Origin: Kiloniellaceae bacterium
GTDB lineage: Bacteria > Pseudomonadota > Alphaproteobacteria > Kiloniellales > Kiloniellaceae
DNA: 52,101 nucleotides
Assembly: GCA_021776195.1 (NCBI GenBank)
Contig: JAJFGK010000010.1
Location: forward strand, 1 to 52,101
Direction: 5' to 3'
Shown here: one piece after another, positions 44,028-52,101 of the stretch
Numbering within the stretch: position 1 is the stretch's first letter
Layout: every line of letters begins with the position of its first letter
Notes under the pieces: model-generated
Databases searched by the model: none
Told to the model about the DNA's origin: nothing
The model's input: the letters and a program-made list of their open reading frames with translations, nothing else
Made by a program: the position numbers and the translations under genes

Positions 44028-45821
44028 ATGCCCCATAGGCCTGCCACCTCCACCGGCGACGTCGCGAGCGAACCGACGGATCAGGCGACCAAACCCTGCC
44101 TGCGCTTCATCACTTGCGCCACCTTGGGGGATGGCAAGTCCACGCTGATCGGGTGCCTGCTGAAGGGGTCGAAATCGCCCGCCGGGGACCAGTCCGACGC
44201 CGCCAATCGCACCTTTGCCACGGAAACACGCCTTTTTGTCACCACCGATGGGCCGGACGACGAAGACGACACGGGTAGCATGATCTCCGGCGCCTTGGGT
44301 GCGGATCTGGCCGTCATCCTGGTGGATGCCCCTGCCGGTGTCCTGACCCAGACCCGCCGCCGGGCCTACCTCGCCACGCTGCTGGGCATCCGCCACCTTG
44401 TGCTGGCGGTCAACAAGATGGATCTGGTCGGCTTCAGCGAGGCGCGTTTCGCGGAAATCAGCGCGGAATTCGAGGACTTCGCGGCGGCACTGTCTCCGGC
44501 CTCTCTCAGTGTCATTCCGGTCTGCGCGCTGGAGGGCGACAACCTGGTCCGGGCCAGCGATCGCATGGACTGGTACCAGGGCCCGACACTCTTGGAGCTT
44601 CTCGATAGCGTCGATCCGGCGCCGGACCCACGGCTCGCGCCGCTTCGATTTTCGGTCCACCGGGTCGAGGATCAAGACGCGGGGCTCCGCGTCTGTCACG
44701 GCACTTTGGTCTCCGGCCAGGTCAGGCGCGGCGACCGGGTTCTCGTCGCCGCCGCGGAACAGGCGGTGACGGTGGAGCGGATCGAGGCTCCTGGCGGCGA
44801 GCTGGAGCGAGCGGTGGCGGGACAGTCGGTCGCCCTGGTCCTGGACGCCGCGGTCGAGGTCGGCGGGAGCGACCTGCTGGTCGAGACCCAAAGGCCGCCG
44901 GAGCAATCCGACCAGGTCGCGGCACACGTTATCTGGCTGCACCAGGAGCCGATGCTGCCGGAGCGGCAGTATCTCCTGAAACTGGGGGACCAGACGGCGA
45001 CGGCTCAGGTCACCGACCTGCGCTACCAGATAAACGTGAACAGCCTCGAGCGACCCGCGGCGCAGACCTTGGCGGTGAACGATATCGGTTATTGCAATCT
45101 CGGTTTCGACCGATCCCTGGTGTTCGACGCCTATCGCGACAACCGCCACACCGGCGCTTTTACCCTGATCGATCGCTTCACCGAGGAGACGGTCGGCGCC
45201 GGGCTGATCGACTTCGGCCTGCGCCGCGCGGCCAATCTGACCTGGCACGAGACCGAGGTCGACAAGGTCGAGCGGGCCAAAAAGAAAGGGCAGAAGCCGT
45301 GCGTCCTCTGGTTTACCGGCCTGTCCGGATCGGGCAAGTCGACGGTGGCCAATCTGGTGGAGAGAAAGCTCAATCTCCTGGGCGCTCACACCTACCTGCT
45401 CGACGGCGATAACGTTCGCCACGGCCTGAACCGGGATCTGGGCTTTACCGATCAGGACCGGGTCGAAAATATCCGGCGCATTGCGGAGGTCTCCAGGCTC
45501 TTCGTCGATGCCGGTTTGATCGTCGTGGTGGCCTTTATCTCACCCTTCCGCGGCGAGCGGCAGATGGCTCGCGAGCTGATGGAGTCGGGCGAGTTCGTCG
45601 AGATCTTCATGGACACGCCCCTGGCGGTCTGCGAAGAGCGCGACCCCAAGGGGCTCTACAAGAAGGCCCGGGCGGGGAATATCGCCAACTTCACCGGAAT
45701 CGATTCGGCCTATGAACCGCCCTTGAGCGCGGAGATTACCTTGCGCAGCGAACGCCAGGCGGCCGAGGAGTCGGCCGAGCAAATCGTCGATCACCTGAAG
45801 TCGTCGGGCTATCTCGCGTAG
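44028..45821 (+). CDS. CysN-CysC fusion with truncated GTPase switch region; intact APS kinase
   Basis: This 597-residue protein has an N-terminal CysN-like GTPase and beta-barrel part (residues about 1-420) and a C-terminal APS kinase. The kinase is complete: [10 protein letters not shown]-loop, [26 protein letters not shown] and [10 protein letters not shown]. In the GTPase part the P-loop reads ATLGDGKST and the NKMD motif is intact, but the region that normally carries switch I (GITID) and switch II (DTPGHEQ) is missing; about 30 residues fewer separate the P-loop from GVLTQTRRR. No cysD partner gene is adjacent. GTP-driven sulfate adenylylation is therefore doubtful, while APS to PAPS phosphorylation should work. 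Confidence 0.85.
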   Translation: MPHRPATSTGDVASEPTDQATKPCLRFITCATLGDGKSTLIGCLLKGSKSPAGDQSDAANRTFATETRLFVTTDGPDDEDDTGSMISGALGADLAVILVDAPAGVLTQTRRRAYLATLLGIRHLVLAVNKMDLVGFSEARFAEISAEFEDFAAALSPASLSVIPVCALEGDNLVRASDRMDWYQGPTLLELLDSVDPAPDPRLAPLRFSVHRVEDQDAGLRVCHGTLVSGQVRRGDRVLVAAAEQAVTVERIEAPGGELERAVAGQSVALVLDAAVEVGGSDLLVETQRPPEQSDQVAAHVIWLHQEPMLPERQYLLKLGDQTATAQVTDLRYQINVNSLERPAAQTLAVNDIGYCNLGFDRSLVFDAYRDNRHTGAFTLIDRFTEETVGAGLIDFGLRRAANLTWHETEVDKVERAKKKGQKPCVLWFTGLSGSGKSTVANLVERKLNLLGAHTYLLDGDNVRHGLNRDLGFTDQDRVENIRRIAEVSRLFVDAGLIVVVAFISPFRGERQMARELMESGEFVEIFMDTPLAVCEERDPKGLYKKARAGNIANFTGIDSAYEPPLSAEITLRSERQAAEESAEQIVDHLKSSGYLA

Positions 45822-45831
45822 CCTGCCGGCC

Positions 45832-46458
45832 TCAATGCCTTCTGCGGTGGTGCTTGCCGCGGTGCTTGCGGTGATGGCCGTGGCGATGGTGGCCGTATCG
45901 GTGATGGCCGAAGCGATGGTGGCCCAGGCCATGCCGAAACCCATAATGGCCGAAATAGTAGGGATAACGGTGGCGATAGTAGCCGCCATGATGTCCGCCA
46001 TGGTGCCCATAGAAGCCATAGGTCACCGAGGGAACCAGCACGACACCGTGGCCATAGGTCGGCGGCGGATAATTGGTTTCGTAGAGCCGCGCCCGGGAAA
46101 TGGCGCCCGCGAGATCCGGATGGTTCAGGCTGATCCAGGCCCCGTCCTCGCCACGGCAGGCCCGATCGTAGGCGGTCGTGGTCGAGCCGTTATGGCCGAG
46201 CGTCTGACGGAAGTCGCGACAGGGACGGTTCGGCTCGCCGCCGTCGCTGTTCAGCGGCGTGCTATGGCCGGTCAGTCCGGTTTCGGGATTTTCCCAGTTG
46301 CGGCTCTCGCCCGAACGGGAAGTCTCCAGGGCCTCGGCGGTGGTCGCCGCGATCACCTGCCGGTCCGACGGCTGCAACAGACTGGCCGCCCGCGGAGGTG
46401 GGGTCGTGCAAGCGCTCATGAGCCCCGCGAGCGCGAGCAACAGAAATGTACGAAACAC
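45832..46458 (-). CDS. Lipoprotein with surface-antigen-like domain and His-rich tail
   Basis: This 208-residue protein starts at a GTG (46458) preceded by AAAGGAAA, with a signal peptide FRTFLLLALAGLMSAC that ends in a lipobox Cys. The middle part (ENPETGLTGHSTPLN, then CRDFRQTLGH and ACRGEDGAW) looks like the RT0821/17-kDa surface-antigen domain. The last 50 residues are almost only His, Gly, Tyr and Arg (for example HHRYGHHRHGHHRKH) and probably bind metal such as Zn, Ni or Cu. It is convergent with the CysN-CysC gene. A similar antigen-like domain occurs in the anti-sigma protein at 50087-50800. Confidence 0.7.
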   Translation of the reverse strand: MFRTFLLLALAGLMSACTTPPPRAASLLQPSDRQVIAATTAEALETSRSGESRNWENPETGLTGHSTPLNSDGGEPNRPCRDFRQTLGHNGSTTTAYDRACRGEDGAWISLNHPDLAGAISRARLYETNYPPPTYGHGVVLVPSVTYGFYGHHGGHHGGYYRHRYPYYFGHYGFRHGLGHHRFGHHRYGHHRHGHHRKHRGKHHRRRH

Positions 46459-46796
46459 GGTCCGTTTCCTTTCGAGGATGCCCCCCGACAAGCCGGCCGT
46501 CCAAAGCCGGCGCCACTATAAACGATTTAAGTGGACTTGCGCAGTCGGCAAATGCAGATTTGCCGTAAACTACCTTGCCCGGATTCGGGCTCGCGACGAT
46601 GAAGAACATAATTCTTGTTTAGATTTCTTCAGTTCTGTGACAAATTTCTCCCGTGGCGTGCAAAGTGAACAATCTTTTGGTGCAATTGGTGATCGTTTGT
46701 TAACACGTTGAGTTTAGTCTGGTAGAAGTTATGTAGCTGGTTCGGACTACGGTTTCCCAAGGTCGATGAGTGAACGTTCAAGACGATAGGGGTGTG
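46459..46796. promoter_or_regulatory. AT-rich divergent intergenic region
   Basis: This 338-bp region separates the divergent lipoprotein and response-regulator genes and is clearly more AT-rich than the coding DNA around it. It must hold both promoters. I see no gene in it and no motif strong enough to name. Confidence 0.5.
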
Positions 46797-47504
46797 ATGG
46801 CGATGACGGACAAAAGCGACGGTGGCCTTAAAGCGCTGGTGGCTGACGATCATTGGATCGCGCGGGCGGCTTTGGCGAACGTTCTTCGCGGCATTCGAGA
46901 CGATGTCCAGATTTTCGAGGCTAACAGTTTCGACGAGGCCATGGCTCAGGCCCGGACCGATCCGGACTTGGACATTATCTTGATCGATCTGGTAATGCCG
47001 GGAATGGGCGGTGTCGCCGGGGTGCAGCGCCTGCGCGACGTCGCGCCCAGCGCACCTATTGTCGTGGTGTCTGTCAGCGAAGACCGCAGCGATATCCTAC
47101 AGTGCGTTGCCCTGGGCGCCATGGGCTATATTCCCAAGACCGCCGATCGTGAGGAAATTCAAAAAGCGATCAATCTGGTTCTTGCCGGCGAGGTGACCCT
47201 GCCGCGACGTATCCTGGAGCAGCCCCAAAAGAGCGTGATGCAAAACGGTTCGGCCGTGGATTCCGCGTCGATGATCCGGGTGTCCGAGGCCAGGCTGACA
47301 CAGCGCCAGCGCGAGATTTTCGAGCTCTTGAGCGACGGTCTGTCCAACGCCGATATCGCGTCCCGCCTGGATCTCTCGATTAATACGGTTCGAGTTCATA
47401 TCCACGGCATACTGCAGCGCTTGCAGTTGGAAAATCGTATGCAGATCGTTCTTCATGCCGCAGCGCTGCGCCGGCAATCGGGGGGCGCACTCGCCAGTCT
47501 GTGA
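46797..47504 (+). CDS. LuxR-type response regulator (NarL/FixJ)
   Basis: This roughly 235-residue protein has an N-terminal receiver with acidic pair VADDHW, the phospho-Asp in IILIDLVMPGMGG (D64), and the Lys in YIPKTADRE. A C-terminal LuxR helix-turn-helix follows, LTQRQREIFELLSDGLSN then IASRLDLSINTVRVHIHGIL. The ATG at 46797 or 46803 follows AGGGG; a GTG at 46770 would add nine residues. The histidine kinase gene lies convergently three bases downstream, a likely partner. Confidence 0.9.
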   Translation: MAMTDKSDGGLKALVADDHWIARAALANVLRGIRDDVQIFEANSFDEAMAQARTDPDLDIILIDLVMPGMGGVAGVQRLRDVAPSAPIVVVSVSEDRSDILQCVALGAMGYIPKTADREEIQKAINLVLAGEVTLPRRILEQPQKSVMQNGSAVDSASMIRVSEARLTQRQREIFELLSDGLSNADIASRLDLSINTVRVHIHGILQRLQLENRMQIVLHAAALRRQSGGALASL

Positions 47505-47507
47505 CGT

Positions 47508-48311
47508 CTAGACCGCCTCGCAGCGATTCGGGTCGGGTCGCAGGCAGGGCAGTTCGAGGACCGCGACGGTGCCGCGGCCTTCGACTGATCGAAGGGCGAC
47601 ACCACCAGCCATTTCTTCCGCGATGATCCGGGCAATCGAGAGCCCAAGACCCAGCCCGTTGCCCGCCACGGCCGCCGTGCGCTCGACCTGGTAATAGGGG
47701 TCGAACACCGCATCCAAGTCCCCTTCGGGGATCCCCAAGCCCTGGTCCCAGACCTCGATCCGCTGAAGGTCGCCCCGTCGCCGCGCACCGATCAAGACCT
47801 TGCCGCCCGAACCGAACCGGATGGCATTGCTGAGCAGGCAGTCGATCAGGCGACGGAACTGCTCCGGATCTCCGCAAATCGGGTCGAAGGTCCCGGTGCG
47901 GCGCAGAGTCACGGCGCCCGACCGGGCGGCGTCGGCGTGATCCTGCATGGCAGCCTCGACTTGCGGGGTCGGGTCGAAGACCTGGCTGGTGAACTCCATG
48001 GCGCCGATTTCCAGCTTGTTCAGATCGATGATCGAGCTGACGAACTGCTCCATCATCCTGGCCGAGGCCAGGATGGCCATGGTGACCTGCTTTTGCAGGG
48101 CGGGATCTCGAACATGCTCGAGTTCGCCCGCGAGCAGCTTCAACGCCGCCAGCGGCTGACGCAGCTCGTGGCTGGCCTTGGAGACGAACAGTCGCTGGGT
48201 TCGCCGAACGCGCGCCTCGACCTCGGTCGCCGGCGCCGGGGAACGCTCACCGGATCGCCCGCCAAGCGCCACGGGCGCGCCCGAAGGCTTACTCGGCTCC
48301 TTGTCGGTCAT
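47508..48311 (-). CDS. Soluble sensor-less histidine kinase
   Basis: This 267-residue kinase lacks membrane segments and any recognised sensor domain. It has the HisKA box VSKASHELRQPLAALK (H48), the N box LIDCLLSNAIRFGSG and the G boxes WDQGLGIPEG and NGLGLGLSIARII. The first 30 residues are Ser/Pro-rich and probably disordered. It is convergent with the LuxR-type regulator, with only three bases between the stop codons. The signal may reach it through an unlinked protein. Confidence 0.9.
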   Translation of the reverse strand: MTDKEPSKPSGAPVALGGRSGERSPAPATEVEARVRRTQRLFVSKASHELRQPLAALKLLAGELEHVRDPALQKQVTMAILASARMMEQFVSSIIDLNKLEIGAMEFTSQVFDPTPQVEAAMQDHADAARSGAVTLRRTGTFDPICGDPEQFRRLIDCLLSNAIRFGSGGKVLIGARRRGDLQRIEVWDQGLGIPEGDLDAVFDPYYQVERTAAVAGNGLGLGLSIARIIAEEMAGGVALRSVEGRGTVAVLELPCLRPDPNRCEAV

Positions 48312-48568
48312 GTTCCGGTCTCCAGCTCGCGATTCGTCGATCGGGTTGTGGTCCAGCGGCAGATTGTTCCCCGGCGAGGCTTGGCCTCGACAAGGATTGA
48401 CAATGGCGTCCTGCTCCCTATAGTCCGCGCGCTTTCTGGGAACGTGTGTTTGACCCCTTGGTCAAGCCCCGCTCGCGATAGGACGTCATCGGACGATCTT
48501 GCCGCGCGCTAACCGGGACAACAAGCCGACCGAGACCGGCGGCATTAGAATTGAAAGGATTTGGACAG

Positions 48569-49183
48569 ATGTCCAAGCGGCAAAGTTCGAAGTACAAGAT
48601 CAATCGGCGCCTGGGCTGCAATCTTTGGGGACGTCCCAAGAGCCCTTTTAACAAGCGCGAGTTCGGCCCCGGCCAGCACGGTCAGCGGCGGCGCAAACCC
48701 TCGGATTTCGGCACTCAGCTACAGGCCAAGCAGAAGCTGAAGGGCTATTACGGCAGCATCGGCGAGAAGCAGTTCCGCAAATACTACGACGAAGCGGCCC
48801 GGCGCCGCGGCGATACCAGTGAGGTGTTGATCGAGCTTCTCGAGCGTCGCCTCGACGCGCTGGTCTACCGGGCGAAGTTCGTCCCGACGGTCTTTGCCGC
48901 GCGGCAGTTCGTCAACCATGGTCACATCACCGTCAATGGGCGCCGCGTGAACATCCCCTCATATCGATTGCGCGACGGCGATGTGGTGCAGGTCAAGGCC
49001 AAGAGCCGCGAGCTCGAGCTGGTTCTGCAGGGCGTCGAGTCGCCGGAACGCGAAGTGCCGGACTACCTCGAGGTCAATTACAAGGAAATGACCGCCAGCA
49101 TGATCCGCGCGCCGAAACTGGCCGATGTTCCCTATCCGGTTCAGATGGAACCCCAGTTGGTGATCGAGTTCTATTCGCGCTAG
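48569..49183 (+). CDS. rpsD: 30S ribosomal protein S4
   Basis: This 204-residue protein binds 16S rRNA early in 30S assembly. It has the N-terminal [16 protein letters not shown] and [10 protein letters not shown] segments, a long helical region with [11 protein letters not shown], and an S4 RNA-binding domain with [28 protein letters not shown] and DVVQVK. The C-terminal [19 protein letters not shown] is characteristic of alphaproteobacterial S4. The ATG at 48569 follows AAAGGA. It is monocistronic and ends before a strong terminator. Confidence 0.97.
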   Translation: MSKRQSSKYKINRRLGCNLWGRPKSPFNKREFGPGQHGQRRRKPSDFGTQLQAKQKLKGYYGSIGEKQFRKYYDEAARRRGDTSEVLIELLERRLDALVYRAKFVPTVFAARQFVNHGHITVNGRRVNIPSYRLRDGDVVQVKAKSRELELVLQGVESPEREVPDYLEVNYKEMTASMIRAPKLADVPYPVQMEPQLVIEFYSR

Positions 49184-49210
49184 CAGGCTGGAGACACCCA
49201 GCTCGGCAAG

Positions 49211-49237
49211 GCCGCGCTCTTCGGAGCGCGGCTTTTT
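49211..49237 (+). terminator. Rho-independent terminator after rpsD
   Basis: A 9-bp GC-rich stem (GCCGCGCTC with GAGCGCGGC) closes a UUCG tetraloop and is followed by five Ts. It begins 27 bp after the rpsD stop. Confidence 0.92.
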
Positions 49238-49331
49238 GCGTTTCTTGGCTCGAATTTTCCATATCATTTACACAATTGATATAGGACGAGACGTAGGACT
49301 GGTCAGGAAGACCAGAGTTTCGAGGTGCAGG

Positions 49332-50057
49332 ATGCTCCGCCTTTACCGCTTGCTTCGCATTGGATCAGTGGCCCTCGGCCTGTTGTCGGTCGGGTTTGCG
49401 ACCCTGTCCCATGCCCAATCGATGGGGTCCGGCTCCGGCGGTGCGTGGATCCAAGCCGAGGCCACCGGCTGTGCTCTATGGGCCGTCGATCCGGAGCCGG
49501 GTGACACCGTCAGTTGGTCCGGCGCCTGTCTGGCAGGGCGCGCGGACGGCCCTGGGATTGCCTTTTGGAGCCGAGATGGCGCCACCCTGGCGCGTTACGA
49601 GGGCGAGCTGCGCGCCGGGCGCCGCCATGGGATCGGCCTTTGGGTCGATCGTGAAGGCCTGCGCTACGAGGGTCACTGGCGGCACGGCGAAGCCAACGGC
49701 ATCGGAACCTTGGAGACGGCGCTGGGCGACCGCTATAGCGGTGCCTTCGAGGACCGGCGTTTCCACGGCTACGGCACCTGGCAATCGGCCAAGGGCGAGC
49801 GGTACGATGGCCAGTTCCTGGCTGGCAAGTTTCACGGCCAGGGCACGCTGACCTACGCCGAGGGCGGCGGCTATGTCGGACAGTTCGGCGACGGCCTCTT
49901 CGAGGGTCAGGGCGTGCTGTTGTTGGTGACCGGACAGGGCTTCATCGGAGAGTTTCGCGCCAACCGGCCACACAGCCAGGGCCTCTGTACCTTTGCGAAC
50001 GAGGCGCCGCGGGTCTGTCTGTTCGATGGCGGTGCGTTCGTGGCCTGGGCGAACTGA
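49332..50057 (+). CDS. Secreted MORN-repeat protein
   Basis: This 241-residue protein has a signal peptide (IGSVALGLLSVGFATLSHAQ) and then six to seven MORN repeats, for example YEGELRAGRRHGIGLW, YSGAFEDRRFHGYGTW, YDGQFLAGKFHGQGTL and YVGQFGDGLFEGQGVL. MORN repeats fold into an elongated beta-hairpin ladder and usually mediate binding or membrane contact. The repeats run almost to the C-terminus, with a short Cys-containing end. A weak GAGG element precedes the ATG at 49332. Convergent with the anti-sigma gene. Confidence 0.85.
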   Translation: MLRLYRLLRIGSVALGLLSVGFATLSHAQSMGSGSGGAWIQAEATGCALWAVDPEPGDTVSWSGACLAGRADGPGIAFWSRDGATLARYEGELRAGRRHGIGLWVDREGLRYEGHWRHGEANGIGTLETALGDRYSGAFEDRRFHGYGTWQSAKGERYDGQFLAGKFHGQGTLTYAEGGGYVGQFGDGLFEGQGVLLLVTGQGFIGEFRANRPHSQGLCTFANEAPRVCLFDGGAFVAWAN

Positions 50058-50086
50058 CCCAACTGCCCAAGCCGGCCCGACCGACG

Positions 50087-50800
50087 TCAGCTATCGGTCG
50101 TGGCGATCAGCCGTGTCACCCAGCGCCCGTCATCCTCGCGGCAGGCGATCACCCGTTCCGATCCCGCGCCGGCCAGCAGAAGTCTGCCGCCCCATCCCTC
50201 TCCCTGGACCTGCTTTTCGTACTCCCGGCACCAGCGGCCGTCCCGATTGCGGAATGTGCGAACCGGCGTAATCGACCCCGATGTGCCGCTGTTGGGATTG
50301 TGCCAGGCGACCGTGGCGCCGCTCAGTTTGCTCTCCAGAGCCTCGGTGACCGCCTGGGCCAGGGCGACGCGATCGCTCTCCCGGTGTATCTCGATGCGCG
50401 CAATCAGCGCTTCCTGGCGTTGGTCCGCGATGTAGAACCCACCCGTGACGCCGAGGATAAATGCCGCCAGCGACGCGGCCAAGGCCGGCATGGCCCACTG
50501 TGGCCAGGCCCACGGGCGCGGCGTCGGCCCGGCCGGCCCAGCCAATCCGACCGAAGGCGAACTGTTGCCCAGGCTGCTCGCCAGGGATTCGATGGCCGCG
50601 CGGCGTTCCGGCGCCAGTTCTTCGGCCGGAGACTCGCTCAAGGCGGCCGTGACGAGCGCGTCGGTTTGCGCCAACTCGTCGAGGTAGGCTCGTGCGGCCG
50701 GGTTGTCCGGCAACTCGCGATCCGCGCGGTCCGTCTCGGCCTGGTCGAGCTCTTTGTCGTGATAGCGCTGCCATCGGGCAGGGTCCAGGTCGCCAGTCAT
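50087..50800 (-). CDS. Membrane anti-sigma factor-like protein with surface-antigen-like domain
   Basis: This 237-residue protein follows the sigma gene by 28 bp and has the layout of an anti-sigma factor: an N-terminal cytoplasmic region without zinc Cys (WQRYHDKELDQAETDRADREL), one membrane helix (MPALAASLAAFILGVTGGFYIA) and an outer domain. The outer part has VAWHNPNSGTSGSITPV, a WCREYEK segment and IACREDDGRWV, which resembles the 17-kDa surface-antigen domain. Such a domain may sense the envelope. The same domain occurs in the lipoprotein at 45832-46458. Confidence 0.75.
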   Translation of the reverse strand: MTGDLDPARWQRYHDKELDQAETDRADRELPDNPAARAYLDELAQTDALVTAALSESPAEELAPERRAAIESLASSLGNSSPSVGLAGPAGPTPRPWAWPQWAMPALAASLAAFILGVTGGFYIADQRQEALIARIEIHRESDRVALAQAVTEALESKLSGATVAWHNPNSGTSGSITPVRTFRNRDGRWCREYEKQVQGEGWGGRLLLAGAGSERVIACREDDGRWVTRLIATTDS

Positions 50801-50828
50801 TGCGGACTATCCTCTTCTGCTGGAACTC

Positions 50829-51374
50829 TCACGATAGGGCCCCTTTGGGCACCAGGTGAAGGGGCGCACCCCCGATAGGTATGTCGCGGCCGCCAAGCCA
50901 GTCGCGCAGGGTCTGACGGGCCCTCCCGAGCCGGCTGGCCACGGTTCCGGCCGGCAGCTCCATCATGCCGGCGACCTCCTGGTAGGACAGGCCCTCGACC
51001 GCGACGAGAAGCAGAATGGACCTCTGCTCCTCGGGCAATCGATCGATCAACCCGCGCACGGCCTCCAGAGTCAGGCGATCTTCTGCCAGCCTGGCGCCGT
51101 CGTGGTTGCTGGGCTGTTCCGCCGCCAGACGCGGGGCGGCATTGCGGCGGACCGCCCCGGCCCGCATTTGATTCAAGAAGCTGTTGCGGGCGATCTTGAA
51201 CATCCAGGCATCCAATCGCGTACCCTCTTCCCAGGAGGCGATGCCACTGATCGCCTTTTCATAGGTGGTCTGCAACAGATCGTCCGCATCGGCTCCGGAC
51301 CCGGTCAGACTCAAGGCGAAGCGGCGCAGGCGCGGCATCAGGGACAACATCTCCTCCTGCAGCGCCTGGGTCAT
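50829..51374 (-). CDS. ECF-type RNA polymerase sigma factor
   Basis: This 181-residue protein has sigma region 2 (LPRL-like MPRLRRFALSLTG, ADDLLQTTYEKAI, LDAWMFKIARNSFLN) and region 4 (LIDRLPEEQRSILLLVAVEG, LSYQEVAGMMELPAGTVASR). It lacks regions 1 and 3, as expected of ECF factors. The ATG at 51374 is chosen because homology starts there; the frame is open upstream. It is co-directional with the anti-sigma gene, 28 bp upstream of it, and divergent from the Hint-domain gene, which may be a target. Confidence 0.9.
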   Translation of the reverse strand: MTQALQEEMLSLMPRLRRFALSLTGSGADADDLLQTTYEKAISGIASWEEGTRLDAWMFKIARNSFLNQMRAGAVRRNAAPRLAAEQPSNHDGARLAEDRLTLEAVRGLIDRLPEEQRSILLLVAVEGLSYQEVAGMMELPAGTVASRLGRARQTLRDWLGGRDIPIGGAPLHLVPKGALS

Positions 51375-51672
51375 TTCTTGGCGTGTCCTCGCTCGTCTCT
51401 GCCGGCGCTCGATGTGGTCACCATCGCGACCGATTGGCGAAAGGGCGACCGCCCGGGAAGGGTCTCTCTCGCGCAATCCATCAATTGATGAACACCCGAC
51501 TTTGGGCGATCATCCCATCGGGACCAAATTTTTTTTTGTGGCGGAGGGAAGAACATGCCTGCCGGCGTGTTTTCCTTAGGTGCGACAAGAGTAACGCAAG
51601 CTGGCCCTTGTGTCCGGCCAGCGTGCCTTTTATTGAGAAATGCGCCTTCAGCGCAGTAAGGAGAACGACGCC
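51375..51672. promoter_or_regulatory. Divergent region between the sigma factor and the Hint gene, with two hairpins
   Basis: This 298-bp region has a run of nine Ts at 51529-51537 and two hairpins in the leader of the Hint gene: GCTGGCC/GGCCAGC with a 9-base loop (51600-51622) and TGCGC/GCGCA (51641-51655). The second lies two bases before the AAGGAGA ribosome site at 51658-51664 and could affect its use. No gene is supported. Confidence 0.5.
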
Positions 51673-52101
51673 ATGGCACGGTCCCGCCGCAACTGGGCTT
51701 TGCTGGCCTCCACCAGCGCCTTGGCCTGCGCCTTGGCTTCGGCCCCCATCGATCTGACTTTCGAACTCGACGCGCCGGTCTTGAAGGTCGCCCAGGCCGC
51801 GTCTTCCTGCTTCGTCGCCGGCACCAGGGTCTTGATGGCCGATGGCGGCGAGCGGCCGATCGAGAGCCTGCGGCCCGGCGACCGGGTGCGCAATGGCACC
51901 GGCGGCGTCAGTGCCATCCGGGCCATCGAGCGGCCCTGCCTGGGCACGCGCAAGCTCTACGGCTTCAACGGCGGCGCGGGCTTCGTGACGGCCGAGCATC
52001 CCTTCTCGACGCCGGCCGGCTGGAAGGCCATCGATCCCCTGGCGACGCGCCGGGAGAACCCGGCCCTGGCGGTGCGCGGCCTGCGGGTCGGCGATCTGGT
52101 C
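51673..52101 (+). CDS. Hint-domain protein, N-terminal part (runs off the window)
   Basis: The 143 visible residues begin with a hydrophobic signal-like stretch (ALLASTSALACALASAPID) and then a Hint domain: SSCFVAGTRVLMADG with the splice-type Cys (C46), ERPIESLRPGDRV, and VTAEHPFSTPAGW with the TxxH-type His. Hint domains carry out self-cleavage or splicing, as in inteins, hedgehog proteins and some bacterial toxins. The domain starts close to the N-terminus, so the N-terminal product would be very small. The ATG follows AAGGAGA. Whatever follows the domain lies outside the window. Confidence 0.8.
   Translation, partial: MARSRRNWALLASTSALACALASAPIDLTFELDAPVLKVAQAASSCFVAGTRVLMADGGERPIESLRPGDRVRNGTGGVSAIRAIERPCLGTRKLYGFNGGAGFVTAEHPFSTPAGWKAIDPLATRRENPALAVRGLRVGDLV

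Noticed and set aside
51521..51540. Nine-T run as a terminator
   Set aside because: The preceding sequence forms only a three-pair stem, so no terminator is supported.
1..52101. tRNA, rRNA or CRISPR loci
   Set aside because: No T-loop-like sequences, rRNA-like blocks or spaced direct repeats were seen by reading.

Overview
The window is 52 kb of GC-rich chromosomal DNA from an alphaproteobacterium, most likely a Rhodospirillales-type marine or soil lineage. The grounds are GC-rich coding with third-position bias, an alphaproteobacterial-type ribosomal protein S4, an XdhABC/PuuD purine route, a BMP-type nucleoside ABC transporter and many non-heme iron oxygenases. The lineage is inferred from gene content only. 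I saw no rRNA, tRNA or CRISPR array.

Layout. At 1-3.8 kb the 3' end of a probable dapE is followed by an AT-rich foreign patch. It holds a DUF5131 gene and its convergent partner tcmP, which has lost its 5' end at an IS1380-family insertion. The IS abuts a 217-bp MITE-like repeat that also cuts off an S8-peptidase-like gene. At 3.9-7.5 kb there is a cluster of non-heme iron enzymes: an IPNS-like 2OG oxygenase with a cupin, a PhyH-type dioxygenase and a Rieske oxygenase. At 7.7-11.2 kb lie a membrane patatin-like phospholipase, a second MITE copy and a membrane-anchored metallophosphoesterase.

At 11.2-30.6 kb is a purine catabolism island. uraD diverges from uraH-xdhA-xdhB-xdhC-guaD, which is followed by a nucleoside/purine ABC transporter (ATPase, two permeases, Tat-type BMP binding protein) and an Ldh-family dehydrogenase. 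Then come a DMT exporter, a cysteine desulfurase (candidate sulfur donor for the XDH cofactor), a small secreted protein, an SDR, a LysR regulator, the membrane urate hydroxylase puuD and a radical SAM gene. The set covers guanine -> xanthine -> urate -> 5-hydroxyisourate -> OHCU -> allantoin. A 19-bp palindrome occurs in both divergent promoters (uraD/uraH and lysR/puuD), 16 kb apart, which points to one regulon.

At 31.0-34.6 kb a PhnD-like periplasmic binding protein abuts a hybrid histidine kinase, with no transporter genes. At 34.7-43.8 kb are an epoxide-hydrolase-like enzyme, a MarR/GST divergent pair with two matching operators, a DMGDH-like FAD/GcvT enzyme, a PLP decarboxylase, an atypical metallophosphoesterase and a YtcJ-like amidohydrolase. 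At 44.0-52.1 kb are a CysN-CysC fusion whose GTPase part lacks its switch regions, a His-rich lipoprotein, a convergent response regulator/kinase pair, rpsD with a strong terminator, a secreted MORN-repeat protein, an ECF sigma/anti-sigma pair and the start of a Hint-domain protein.
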